64,000 bases of DNA from Symsagittifera roscoffensis (lineage: Eukaryota > Xenacoelomorpha > Acoela > Convolutidae): contig NC_087065.1 of the NCBI RefSeq assembly GCF_963678635.1, positions 66,311,374 to 66,375,373 of the forward strand. The letters run 5' to 3'. This document shows positions 10,801 through 23,043 of this stretch, in pieces (position 1 is the stretch's first letter; each line of letters begins with the position of its first letter). Below the pieces are notes generated by a model that was given only the letters and a program-made list of their open reading frames with translations, was not told the DNA's origin and searched no databases. Position numbers and translations under genes: made by a program.

Positions 10801-12520
10801 AGGTATTTTATCTAGAGGGTCATGCCGATCAAGATCTTGATTTTTTGTGTATTTTGAGTCTATAGGAAAAATTTAATATTTGTGGTATTTCTACTGTTCA
10901 TTTTCTTGTAAGTAATCCAGGTGGTGTGTTTCGACTAAGTGTGTCTGGTAATGCAAGCTTTTTACTGCAGTCCAAACCATATGTAACTTTGGGAATTTCA
11001 TTGATTTAGTTGAAATCTATACACTCTATGGTTTGGATTTGACTTTTGTGTAAATTTTTTTTTATAGATTTCAGATCTGTAAATAGAACAGTTGGGTGTT
11101 TTCATCCAAGTATTAAAAATTCAGATTCTGTGAGAGTATATAATTTAGCTGTTCACTCTCTCATAAGTGTAAAAAGTTCGGCTTGTAAATAGCCTTGAAT
11201 TTACTGAAATCCGATTCCAAAAATTGAAGCGTCACACATAGCATAAAATGGTTGATCTGGATCTGGGATCTTATTCGATATTTGTTCAGCGATAAGAGTC
11301 TTTATTTCTTCAAAACATTTCTGGTATTTTATTGCCCATTCCAAATTATTTTGTTGTCTAAGAATATTATGAAACGATCTTAACAATAGTTGCCTTTTCT
11401 AGACATATTTACTTACAAAATTTAGCATACCAAGGATTTCTCGATTTTTCTTACTATTTGATGGAGATTAATGTTTTATTATAGCATCTATACGAAACTT
11501 TTATGGTGTGATTGTGTTTCCTTCAATAATATGTCCAAGGAGTTTAACATGTGTGAGAAAGAAATTTGATTTATCTGGGGCTGCTTTCACGTTTTTGTTA
11601 AGCAAGATTTGGAGATATTTTTCTAACACTTTAAACATTTCGTGTTTTGTTTGTGATTGCAAGAAAACATCGTCTAAATATGTTATGACATTTTTACTGA
11701 GAATGAGTCGTCGAAAATTTTTACTCATAAGTATTGAGAATGCTGCTGATCCTAGGGAGACTCCATAGAAAACCTATCAAGTTCAATACTATACTTCAAG
11801 TCTGTTATATTCAATAAGGTATTGTTGGTTTCCAAAAACCAATTGTGTTAAACGTCGTGATTGCTCTTCTAGTGGAATTTGGTTGTATGCGCTGTTCATG
11901 TCAGCTGTTGTAAAGTATTTTCTGCTTACTTGTGAGCGATTTACTCGAATTGGTTCTATGGCCAAATTACTTTTAGATTCATTAAGGAGTGAATTGAGGT
12001 ATCTAGCGTCTAGAAAGATTTTTATTGATTTTCCTTTAGCGAGAAAAATATCGGGATTTATGAATGTGTTTCTTTTCGGTTGTTCTTTTTTATTAACTTT
12101 GGAAAAGATTTCGTATTGTTCTAAAATAGATAATAATATTTTCACTTATCTTATAAACGAATTAGAAAATAACTCACTCGTTGTTCTTTGAAAACTGCGT
12201 CAGGTTTTAAAGGTAGATGTAGTGGTGAGTTTTCTTTTCCAACATCAAAATAAGATGTAGCGCAAGCCATTGGGTATTTAAGTAGTAGTTGTGCTTAATG
12301 TTCAAATTGTTATTGTGTAATTTGGGAATATTGAAAATTAAACATTGTAAGAAATTTTTGTTGTTCAGTGGCATATTTTGAATTTTGAAATTTGGTTTAA
12401 AAAAGGTTTTTTGTAAAGTTATCTGTTTTTCGTTTTGAATCACTTATTATGCTAATAACTGATAATTCTTTATTGAGAAATGTTGATTGATTTTTGTCTG
12501 GTAATTTCAACATGTTATTT
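10801..12520 (-). pseudogene. pol: reverse transcriptase and RNase H, unit B
   Basis: RT motifs: VLDARYLNS-type block and TTADMNSAYNQIPL at 11,789-12,145; intact YLDD catalytic box at 11,669-11,680 in the frame 11,501-11,728; LLGHIIEGN thumb-side motif. RNase H starts at 11,201-11,386 with FYAMCDASIFGIG, so the first catalytic Asp is retained, unlike in units A and C. A small deletion then removes the following YSHEGT block and fuses it to downstream sequence near 11,210. The segment upstream of RT (12,207-12,520) ends at the env fusion of unit C. Frames are separated by stops, so it is not functional. Confidence 0.88.
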
Positions 12521-13170
12521 AATTCTTCTAAATTTCGTGTTAGTTTTACTCTTTCTAATTGGATTTTCCAATCAAAAAACATTATTTCTTGACATTCTTT
12601 TTTTTTGTGTCTGCTTTACAATTAGAAGGGTTGTTTATTCCAATGCGTAGTATCCAATTTTTATCATGGAGGTCATGAGTTAATCGTCCGAGTGCGCCGT
12701 GGAGTAGTTGTTTATCGTCTAATCTTATATGACCTTGGTATCTTTCGAGATCTGCTTGATGTGCAGAGTCTGGAAAACCTTGAAAATTTACCAATTTTCG
12801 ATTTGTGTCCCTGTTTGTGGTTAACTTTAATCGCTTAGACCCGTTTTTACAATCGACAGTGTTAAGATAGAAAATCCTTTCTATATTGCTTTGATAGAAA
12901 GAATTTCGGGATCGAGTTTATTCTTGTTTCCATTTGTGACTTGGGAGCAATGTACTTTTATCTCTGAAAATGTTGCTATGAACTTATATCCTGTTAAGGT
13001 TGTAGCTCGGTCTTTTGAATGAGGTGTTGCTCCTATATTTGTTGTTTCTACTTCCTGCGGTTCGGATTCGCAATGAACTACTCGGTTTATGGCGTATTTA
13101 TGTAGTGTTTTTTGTTCTTTTTATTCACAGTCATAGTGTGTAACTAATAAATCTTGTGCTCCTGTTCGAG
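12521..13170 (-). pseudogene. env: Env-like glycoprotein, 5' part only, unit C
   Basis: Same truncated env as in unit B, with the same junction to pol at 12,520/12,521. The frame 12,582-12,794 carries NFQGFPDSAHQADLERYQGH and NCKADTK, close to 21,125-21,487 where the frame is longer. The identical break point in two adjacent units shows that the fusion arose once and was then multiplied. Confidence 0.65.
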
Positions 13171-14085
13171 GGTAAGAATTTTGGTTGGATGTTGGTTCTG
13201 AAAAAACAGGCGGAGAGAGGGTTTGTAGGAAAGAGATTATTAGAAGCTACTTGTGTAGGATAGTCCCGAATATGGGTTATAGATAATTATGTATCGAAGT
13301 GTCTCTTTTGTATACCTATAGTATTTATAGATAAGTTCTGTTGGGATAAATGAAGGAAATAAAAACTGAGCTTTTCTACTTGGCAAATTAGAGGGAGACA
13401 GTGATGTTTTAAAGTGTTTATTTTTTTGTTATTTCAAGTTTAAGTGTTAAATAGTCTTGGTTAAGGATCTGTATGCTGTGTTCTTGTATGTCTTTGTCAA
13501 TATCGTGTCTGTATTGCAACCTGTTGAGTGCCCAATTATGTAATCTGTTGCTATCAAGATGTTGATCAAAGAAAGGAGGAGGTGCTAACGAATGTGTTCG
13601 AATCTAGTCGTAGAGGTATGTTGTGGGTTAAAATTACTCTATATCTATCATCCAAACTTGTAGAGAAATTTAGTGGAAAGGTTGTTGTTGGATATTCAGC
13701 TGAGTATCATGTCTGAGCATGTCCTTTTTCCGCGCGCCAGAAAGAATTTTTTTTAGAAAATGTTAAAATGTGGGAAGTTACTAGGGCAGTGTATGGAAGT
13801 TTCATACTAGTTCCATGTTTCATGATTGTTGTGTTGGTTGTTGATAAGCAATTTTGAAATACTTTTATTAATTTTTCTTATAAAGAAAATCTATGTTGTT
13901 TATAAAATTTTTCTATGGGAACGATTAAAAGGATTGTTGCGAGGGCAAAGGTGGTTATTGCCTTTTTTAAATTGACTTTTTTGCCTAACAAGTTTACATA
14001 TTGTCGAAATTAAGGAAATTAGAAAGGTGACAAATATTACTAAAAGAAGAAAGATGTCTTTCTTGTTGAATATATGTCTTAACAT
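13171..14085 (-). pseudogene. pre-env region with membrane-segment ORF, unit C
   Basis: Near-copy of 7,401-8,301. The short ORF at 13,900-14,085 again has a hydrophobic run (IFLLLVIFVTFLISLI) behind a short basic lead and a basic tail, differing from unit B at two residues. A second frame at 13,994-14,188 overlaps it and is probably a shadow. The RHDIDKDIQ block is disrupted here. Confidence 0.45.
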
Positions 14086-14820
14086 TTAAATAGTTGTTGA
14101 GATATTGTACCTGAGGAGGGGTCAGGGATTTTTTGATAAGTTGAGATAGGTTTTCTGGAGAGAATGAAAAGTTACGAAAAAACTGCAAAAAATTATGAGG
14201 AGTAGGAACAATATTTCAAAAGTGTCTATGATGAAAAATAAACTAATTTGAAAAAACACTGATGGGAAGGAAGAAGTTTGAATGAAAGAATTGATTGAAA
14301 GAAAAGCATTTGAGAAATGACACCTCTTGCCAAATTATTTATTATTTTCCGAGTCAAAACTTGAGTCTGATCGGATTATTTGATAATTTTTGACAAGTGG
14401 GTTGACTATGGGCAATTTTTGGGAAGGGGAAGTCCTTGGGTCTAGGAACGAGCTTTAATAATTTTTCATGAGGGAAATTTGATGTGTAAGTTGAGACAAT
14501 TTTGTTGATATTTTTGCTAGCTGATAGGGGAGGGGTTGTAACATTAAGATTTTGTTTATATCAATTGTCAAATAAGAGCATGTTGCTTATTTTTGACCTG
14601 GATGTCTTTAAGTTATAGTATCATATAATTTTGAAGTCAGTAAAGTATCGGCTAAAGAAGTCGGTCAGACTGGGGTGATGTTTAAATAGTTTTTGATTGG
14701 CTAAAGTTGAACTAGTTGTTCAATAGTGTCATCATGAATCATAGAAAGGAGAAGAAAAATTTGTTATATTTTAAAATGTTTAAAATGATTAATTATTTGG
14801 TTAGTTGTTTTTGAAATTCA
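14086..14820. other. non-coding spacer between integrase and pre-env, unit C
   Basis: Aligns with 8,302-9,060. Only one GCTAG/GGGAGGGG block is present, at about 14,516-14,535. No gene seen. Confidence 0.5.
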
Positions 14821-16540
14821 ACTTTCTTCAATGTTTTGGGTTGTGGGATGAAAGTTTTGTTCTATTTCCGTGGTTGATTCCGGGTTCGTGATGATCTTCG
14901 TTGTTGAGAGTTTTTTATTCGTTTCTTGCGATAAAACTTTTTTTTCTAATTTTCGATTTTTTCTTTGTTATTGCTAATTTGTTGATATTTTTGCTGAGTT
15001 ATTTTAACTTTTTTATTTTTTGGTTGTAAGATTTATGTTGAACGATTTTTATCATATGTTTGTTGGTGATTTAGTCCTGTAAATGAGTTTTGTTAGTTTT
15101 GTTTGGGCAAAATGGTAAAAGAGTGTTTCTGAGTCGAGCTATTTCCTTTTTAATTGAATCAATAAGTTTGTATGTTACATCAGTGGGATTGTCAATAATC
15201 TGAAATGGTTTTTTTCCGGATTGGTTGTAGTTTTTAGGATATTCCTTTCTGTGTTACAAAATTTGGTATTAAGCCATACGTTCCGAATAGTAGATTTGTA
15301 GCTGGTTTGAATCGTGAAGTAATTTGTGATTGATTATTCTGTCTTTGTAATAGTTTTTTGGCTATTTTTTGATGAATTACGTTGCGTTTTTTTATCTCTA
15401 TTTAAAATCCATTCTAAATGTGTGCCGAAGGCTAACTTTAAGATTTATGGGTGATGAAACTGATCTGCATCGTGCATGTGTAACGGTAATTTATAACAAG
15501 TTGATTCTTTAGTCGTTTGGCAATAACCTTGGGTATTTTCTGAACATTTTGCTGTGAACATTATTGCTTTCCGTGGTTTTTGGCTGGAAACCATTTCATA
15601 TGGTGATAGTCCTAGTGTTCTTGTTAACTGTAAATTATAAGCTGAGGGGAATAATTTCACGTCTGTTGACCATTCGGGGTATTTTGTATCATCTCCTTTT
15701 ATGATACACCTGAGCTATTCTTGCTGTGAACGGTTCATTCCTTCGACTAAACCATTAGTCCGGGGGGATGAGACGTTCGTGGTTCATGTTTAATGTTGTA
15801 AAGATGGCATTAAGTAATGATTTCATTATTTATGAACACAGTGCCATTATCGGTGACAACGATAACTGGTAATCCAAATTTCGCTCTCCAGTGTTCGTAA
15901 AGTGTTGTATATGCATAACAGGCATCACAATGAGGTGCAGGGTTGTGTGCTACATAGTGTGTACAGGCATCAACTATAAACTTTATATATGAGTTTCCTT
16001 CTGAGGAGGGTGATATCGGTCCTTTTGTATCAATTGAGATTTTTTGGTTGAAGTATAAACTTTGCCCTTTAAAGTCTTGTTTTGAGCTATTTGTTTCTGA
16101 TGTGGTTTGATTCATTTAACTGGCATGTTATACAATCGTTATTTAATACTTTAACTTAAATTGGTGCATTGGGAAGTGAAAATTTTGGATAAAAAATGAG
16201 TATGTTTTTTTTCTGATTTTGCATGTCCTTATGTGTTTAAGGAATGTAAAATGTAAAACGCTAGGAGTATCATTTTTAGTGGTAAACGGGGTACTTTTAA
16301 TTCACATGTTTGGTATTTCAGGATATCGGTGTTTTCGTTTATGGATGTGTTACTACTTTTTCTGAAGTATCTAAGAAGTGTTTTGTTTCCTAGTATTGTG
16401 ATATCTGCTTTTACGGGTTTTGTTTTATATATGTGCCAAGATTTAAGTTGTCTAATTACTGTGTCAGAATTTTGACATTCTTGTAGTAGTTCCAGTGTTG
16501 CTTTACCTGTGACTAGTAGAAAGATATTTTGTTTTTGGAA
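14821..16540 (-). pseudogene. pol: Ty3/gypsy integrase, unit C, broken
   Basis: Same domain order as unit B. The core frame at 15,810-16,115 has SIDTKGP, but the second Asp motif reads TDNGTVF instead of TDNGTEF. The carboxyl part at 15,445-15,660 is identical in protein to that of unit B. The CITC pair of the zinc finger is intact near 16,120. The finger region at 16,150-16,500 has lost the long open frame that unit B keeps. Frameshifts separate the domains. Confidence 0.82.
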
Positions 16541-18296
16541 GAAGTATTTTATCTAGAGGGCAATGCCGATCAAGATCTTGATTTTTTGTGTATTTTGAGT
16601 CTATAGGAAAAATTTAATATTTGTGGTATTTCTACTGTTCATTTTCTTGTAAGTAATCCAGGTGGTGTGTTTCGACTAAGTGTGTCTGGTAATGCAAGCT
16701 TTTTCTTGCAGTCCAAAGCATATGTAACTTTGGGAATTTCATTGAATTAGTTGAAATCAATACACTCTATGGTTTGGATTTGACTTTTGTGTGAAATTTT
16801 TTTTAAATAGGTTTCAGATCTGTAAATAGAACAGTTGGGTGTTTTCATCCAAGTATTAAAAATTCAGATTCTGTGAGAGTATATAAGTTAGCTGTTCATT
16901 CTCTCATAAGTGTAGAAATTTCGGACTGTAAATAGCCTTGAATTTACTGAAATATAGTTAATTTTGTTTATAAATTCGTGTTATTGTAATCATGATGCGC
17001 CGATTCCAAAAATTGAAGCATTACACATAGCATAAAATGGTTGATCTGGATGTGGGATCTTATTCGATATTTGTTCAGCGATAAGAGTCTTTATTTCTTC
17101 AAAACGTTTCTGGTATTCTAATGTCCATTCCAAATTATTTTGTTGTTTAAGAATATTATGAAACGATCTTAACAATAGTTGCCTTTTCTAGACATATTTA
17201 CTTACAAAATTTAGCATACCAAGGATTTCTCGATTTTTCTTACTATTTGATGGAGATTAATGTTTTATTATAGCATCTATACGAAATTTTTATGGTGTGA
17301 TTGTGTTTCCTTCAATAATATGTCCAAGGAGTTTAACATGTGTGAGAAAGAAATTTGATTTATCTAGGGCTGCTTTCACGTTTTTGTTAAGCAAGATTTG
17401 GAGATATTTTTCTAACACTTTAAACATTTCGTGTTTTGTTTGTGATTGCAAGAAAACATCGTCTAAATATGTTATGACATTTTTACTGAGAATGAGTCGT
17501 CGAAAAATTTTACTCATAAGTATTGAGAATGCTGCTGATCCTAGGGAGACTCCATAGAAAATCTATCAAGTTCAATAATATGCTTCAAGTCTGTTATATT
17601 CAATAAGGTAATGTTGGTTTCCAAAAACGAATTGTGTTAAACGTCGTGATTGCTCTTCTAGTGGCATTTGCTTGTATGCGCTGTTCATGTCAGCTGTTGT
17701 AAAGTATTTTCTGTTTACTTGTGAGCAATTTACTCGATTTGGTTCTATGGCCAATTTATGTTTAGATTCATCAATGAGTGAATTGAGGTATCTAGCGTCT
17801 AGAACAATTTTTATTGATTTTCTTGAAGCGAGAAAAGTATCGCGATTTATGAATGTGTTTCCTTTCGGTTGTTCTTTTTTATTAACTTTGTAAAAGACTT
17901 CGTATTGTTCTAAAATATATAATAATCTTTTCACTTATCTTATAAATGAATTAGAAAATAACTCACTCGTTGTTCTTTGAAAACTGCGTCAGGTTTTAAA
18001 GGTAGATGTAGTGGTGAGTTTACTTTTCCAACATCAAAATAAGATGTAGCGTGAGCCATTGGGTGTTTAAGTAGTAGTTGTGCTAAATGTTCAAATTTTT
18101 GTCGTGTAATTTGGGAGTATTGAAAATTAAACGTGGTAAGAAATTTCTGTAGTTCAGTGGTATATTTTAAAATTTGAAATTTGGTTTAAATAGGTTTTTT
18201 GTTAAGTTATCTGTTTTTTTTTTGAATACCTTATTATACTAATAATTGATATTTGTTTATTGAGAAATGTTGATTAATTTTGGCTAGTAATTTCAA
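16541..18296 (-). pseudogene. pol: reverse transcriptase and RNase H, unit C
   Basis: RT frame 17,572-17,934 has VLDARYLNS and TTADMNSAYKQMPL; frame 17,290-17,517 has the intact YLDD box at 17,458-17,469. RNase H at 16,990-17,175 has the first catalytic Asp changed to Asn (CNAS). Unlike units A and B, the upstream side of RT does not end in env but runs on into the protease-RT linker and protease at 18,297-19,100. Unit C therefore keeps the ancestral pol connection. Confidence 0.85.
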
Positions 18297-19100
18297 CATG
18301 TTGTTTACTCTATTTGCTGTTTCTACTGTGGTGATTTTTTTGCATTGGTTTCACAATATCCTAATAGTCCTAGAGGTATTGTTATTTCATTTGGATAATT
18401 ACTGTATACGTGCAAATAAATTATATCTGAATTTGTATTCTTTGTGTGTTTTATTGATGAGATTGTTACTCAAAAAAATTATGAATTGGTTTGAATTCAA
18501 GGTCTAACATATATAGTCTTTGTCTGTTTGTTTCATGTTGTTTTGATCGACTTGACTTTTTGAGAAGTTGAACACATGTCCTGCTAATCGTTTCAGGTGT
18601 ATTTTTTCTTAGTTGTATAAAGGGGAACCTTTGCAGAAAACTGGAGATTTTTTATTTAATTTTAGAAAGAATGTGGATGATGTGTTTTTCATTCTTGTGT
18701 TTTTATTTTTTATATGCCATTTGCTATTTAAGATTTTAATAGTGGGAGTATATTTATTTTAAAATGGTATTCCAACGATGTTATGCTTTGTATCTGTAAA
18801 ATGAATAAATTGTTTGAAGAGTTTATTTAAAAGTTTAATTTGTTCCATTGTTCAAGTGGGAAAGGGGAGTAATTGAAATTTTCCAAAATTTGTTAAAGTT
18901 GATCCTTTTGCTCTAGCTCGTCTGCTGGAAGTCTATCAAGGTAACAATTTTGGATGTAGAGATTGTATTTCATTCTATCTGGGAATGTTCATGATATGTG
19001 ATTCTGCTCCTGATTCTATTAAGAAATCAATTCCGAGGTCTGGTGATTGAAAGGTTTCGCTATTTGGACTTTCTAAGAGAAGTGGGATTGTCCAAAATTT
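18297..19100 (-). pseudogene. pol: protease and protease-RT linker, broken
   Basis: The linker is recognisable by comparison with 26,576-27,240 and 48,300-48,540. At the retropepsin active site the frame reads FLIESGAES at 19,005-19,016: the catalytic Asp of the usual DSG triplet is Glu. The plus-strand copy at 47,901-47,912 keeps DSGA. Retropepsins cut Gag-Pol polyproteins with a pair of Asp residues, so this copy would be inactive even without its stops. Confidence 0.65.
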
Positions 19101-20770
19101 TCTTTAGGTGTTTGTATTTTATTATCTGTACTTTGGTATATATTATTCGTACTCAACTTCATTTAAGTTATTGTTCGGTATAGTATGTTATGATTTGTGT
19201 ATTTTCTGAAATTTCAAAGTTACAAAACTGTTTCATTGTTTTGATAAAAATTCGATTCAATTGGTGTTTTGTATTCATTTTCAATCTGAAGCATGTTTAT
19301 TGGAAGCATGTTTTCAAATTCGCTCTCATTATCAGTGGATTCACAATTTATGTGATTTAGTTGGAATTCTGAACTTTCTGTGTTGTCAATACCGGGAAAG
19401 TCTGATTGGGTTTCTTAAGTTGATTGTACCTGGTTGATTTGTCTTTGATGTTTAGTTGTACTACTTCAATAATTTTGTTGTGGATTTTTATATTGATTTT
19501 TAATCCTATGTGGTGACTGAGAAAGTTTTCTTTTTTCGACTTGGATTAAAATTTCGGTTTTGAAGTAGTCATGTGATGATCTGTTATTTGAATAGTTTCT
19601 TGATCTATTATTTAAACCCAAAGTCTGATTGGGTTTCTTCAGTTGATTCTACCTCGTTGATTTGTCTTGGATGTTTAGGTGTACTACTTCAATAATTTTA
19701 TTGTGGATTTTGATATAGATTTTTATTCCCATGTGGTGACTGAGAAAGATTTCTCTGTCCATTTGAATTAAAATTTCGGTTTTGGAGTAGTCATGTGATG
19801 ATCTGATATTTGAATAGTTTCTTGATCTATTATCTAAGTTTTCTCTCTCCCTCTTGTTTGAGTAGTTTCTGCTTTGGTTATACGAGAAATTTCTGGAACA
19901 GTTTTTTGAATAATGTCAATTTCGAGAGTTTGAATATGAAAGATTCCTCTTATAACTTGAATAGTTACTTCTGTTTGAGTTTGATCTTGAGCGATTATTT
20001 CGATATTGATTGTTTTGACTGTTTGATCGACTTTATCTATTTTGTCAGGAAAATTATGTATTTCTTCGATCTGGAGATCTTCCGCGGTGGTTGTGTTGGT
20101 AAGGTGATTGTTGTCTAGAGGTATTCTAGTTATTTGGGAGTGGTTCTCCTGAAGTATTATTACTGTGAATAATTACGTTTTGTAAATTCTGGTCTTTTTT
20201 CTTGTTCTGACGAAAGGATTTATTTGGTTCTCTATAATTCTGTGGTTTGCTCTGATTATCTTGTTGTTTTTGTCTACATTCAGCAATGCTATGTCCATAT
20301 CTACGCCATTAAACACACCATTTTTTGAATGAAATTTGCCTTTAAATTTTGGTTTTTCTCGAAGATATTAACTATTTGATTGATTTTTCAGCTAGTTCAG
20401 TGTCGGAATCATGAATGTTATTCATTTGTGTAGTTGTATCGATGTATGGAAGTAGTTGTATAGATGTTTACATATTGTTATTTAAAAATTTCGGTTTCTT
20501 TCAGCTTCATAGTGATTTCAGCTTGTTCTAGTTTGTCTACTAGTTTTCGGAAATCTATAGCACTTTCGTATCGCAATTTTTTGTAATTGTGGTTATAGGG
20601 TCATCATCAAGATTTATGTAATTTTTGTGTTTTTATAATCATGCGCATTAATGGAATATGCCTTTCTTTCTAATGTTTCGATTCTTACTGCAAGTTGTTT
20701 GATTGTTCCATTAAGGAGTCGTTGTTTTGATGTTGATGTTTTTTATTTCTCTCAGAATCGAATATTTTTA
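19101..20770 (-). pseudogene. gag: Gag carboxyl half with damaged zinc knuckle
   Basis: Aligned with 27,400-28,860. The nucleocapsid zinc knuckle at 20,276-20,317 should read CX2CX4HX4C; here it reads Cys-Val-stop-Trp-Arg-Arg-Tyr-Gly-His-x4-Cys, so the second Cys is lost and a stop intrudes. Downstream is a Gln/Thr/Ile-rich stretch typical of the gag-protease linker of this family. Between about 19,400 and 19,830 a segment of about 190 bp is present twice (the GGTTTCTT...GTTGATT block at 19,405 and 19,630). At 20,770 the capsid end joins directly to env. Confidence 0.65.
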
Positions 20771-21730
20771 ATACTGCGAGTGCAAGTGATTGTAAAATTT
20801 GTGTTTGCTCCAGTTCACATAAATAATGAAGTGTTTCTAATTCTGATAGTGAGATTTCTTGATAAATTCTCCTAAGTGATTTGCTCTGGATTGATTCAAG
20901 GATTCAATGAAATATTTATGATGAAACTTAATCATTCTTGCTTGAATTCTTGCAACTTCAAATGTAGTACATGTGTCTACAGGGACCCAAACAATAGTTG
21001 CTTTTCTTCTTGATGTTGGATCGCAAAATTCTTGGTCATTTTCGCAAGGTAAGCATAATCCTTGATAATTTATGGTGTCATCTTTTAAATCTCGTGTTAT
21101 TTGTACTCTTTCTTTTTGGATTTTCTAATCAAAAAAAATTATTTCTTGACATTCTTCTTTTGTGTCTGCTTTACAATTACAAGGGTTGTTTATTCCACTG
21201 TGTAGTATCCAATTTTTGTCATGGAGGTCATAATTTAACCGTCCGTGTGCGTCGTGGAGCGGGTATTTATCGTCTAATTTTTTATGACCTTGGTATCTTT
21301 CAAGTTCTGCTTGATGTGCAGAGTCTGGAAAACCTTCAAAGTTTACCAATTTTCGATTTGTGTTTTTGGTTGTGGTTAACCTTAATCGATTAAGCTCGTT
21401 TCTACAATCGTAGGATGAAGATGTAAAATCCTTTCTATTTTGCTTTGATAGAAAGATATTCGTGGTCGAGTCTATTCTTGTGTCCATTTGAGACTTGGGA
21501 ACAATGTATTTTAATATCTGAAAATGTTGCTAAGATTTATATCCTGTTAAGGTTGAAGCTCGGTCTTTTGAATAAAGTGTCGTTCCTGTATTTGTTGTTT
21601 CTACTTCCTGCGGTTCGGATTCGCAATGAGTTACTCGGTTAAGGGCGTAAGTTTTTTGTTCTTTTTATTCACAATCATAGTTAGTAACTAATAAATCTTG
21701 TGGTCCTGTTCGAGGGGAAGGATTTTGATG
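20771..21730 (-). pseudogene. env: Env-like glycoprotein, copy fused to gag
   Basis: The part at 20,771-20,880 matches the Leu-rich carboxyl block of env (compare 1,410-1,530). It then jumps over about 350 bp to the CENDQG-side block at 20,900. The frame 21,125-21,487 (120 codons) is the longest uninterrupted env frame on the minus strand: NFEGFPDSAHQAELERYQGH, then NCKADTKEECQE with two cysteines. Env ends abruptly in gag at about 20,770, so the copy is internally deleted and fused. Confidence 0.65.
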
Positions 21731-23043
21731 GGATGTTGGTTCTGAAAAAACAAGCGGAGAAAGGGTTTGTAGGAAAGAGGTTATTAAAAGATACATGTGT
21801 AGGATAGTCTCGAGTATGGGTTATAGATTATTATGTATCCAAGTGTCTTTTTTGTATATCTATAGTATTCATAGATAAATTCTGTTAAAAACTGAGCTGT
21901 TATACTTGGTGAATTAGGGGGAGAGGTTGATGTTTTATTTTGTTTATTTTACTGTTATTTCAAGTTTTAGTGTCAAATTGTCTTGTGTAAGGATCTGTCT
22001 GTATTGTAACCTGTTGAGTGCCTAAATATGTAATCTGTTGCTATCAAGATGTTGACCTAAAAAGGAGGAGATGTTCGATTCTAATCGTAGAGGTATGTTG
22101 TGGGTTAAAATTACTCTACATCTATCCACTAAATTTGTAGGGAAGTTCAGTGGAAATGTTCTTGTTGGATTTGATTTTATTGTTGTTCTGGTAATGACAA
22201 AGATGTATTGGATGAGATATCTATAGGGTCGTTTACCAAGTTTGGTTGACCTTGAATGAAAGCTTGTGTCATCCAATGTGGGAGACGTTGTGCTGAAGTT
22301 GGGGGGTTGAAGGGTTTTTCACAAATGATCAGATGTGGGGGTTCATCCCAAGAAATCCAATGGTATGTTTGGAGTGTTTTTTTTTTGTGAAACTGTTCGT
22401 ATTGATGGAGAGGAACTTTAATTTGTATTATTGGAAAGGAACAGATGGTTTGGAGATGTTGATGAGGATATATTAAAATGAACTCTGGGAGTTGTAAAAT
22501 TTCTGTTTCATCTTGTATGTACGATTTGTCCATCTATTGTAGATATTTGATTTTGCTTTTGATTAGGATGTCTTGTTCTATTAGATTCGTGCTGGAGAGA
22601 AGAATAGATATTGTATGTTGGTTCGTATTGCGGTTCGCTTGGAGGTGCATGGCGAACTACGGGTAAAAAAGGTTCTGATAGCAAAGCGTGTCTTTCTTCA
22701 AATGTATATGGATTTTCATGAAATGAAGTACGTGTTGATAATTGGGGTTGATTTGTTAGACTAAACATTGGTGTTGTTAGAGATTCCTAGGATGTCGTAG
22801 TCGGAGGGATTGTTGTATTGGTTGTTGATAAGCAATTTTGAAGTATTTTAATTAATTTTTCTTATGAAGAAAGTCTATGTTGTTTTATAATAATTTTCTG
22901 TGAGAATGATTAAATGCCAGTGCAAAGGTGAAGTTTGTCTTTTTTATAAGTTTACAGGTTGTCAAAATTAGGGAAACTCTAAAGGTGACAAATATTACTA
23001 AAAGAAGAAAGATGTCTTTCTTGTTGAATATATGTCTTAACAT
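21731..23043 (-). pseudogene. pre-env region, Pro/Gln-rich, copy D
   Basis: Starts at the ATG at 23,043 with the membrane-segment ORF (much degraded). It continues with a Pro/Ser/Gln-rich frame at 22,508-22,768 containing FEERHALLSEPFLPVVRHAP, and a frame at 22,177-22,533 containing RLPHWMTQAFIQGQPNLVND. Both have clear counterparts at 48,993-49,208 and about 49,490-49,590 on the plus strand. The conservation of these blocks between diverged copies argues that the region encodes protein, perhaps the amino part of the Env precursor. Confidence 0.5.

Noticed and set aside
20651-20875. Plus-strand frame near 20.7 kb as a gene
   Set aside because: It is antisense to gag and env and crosses their fusion point.
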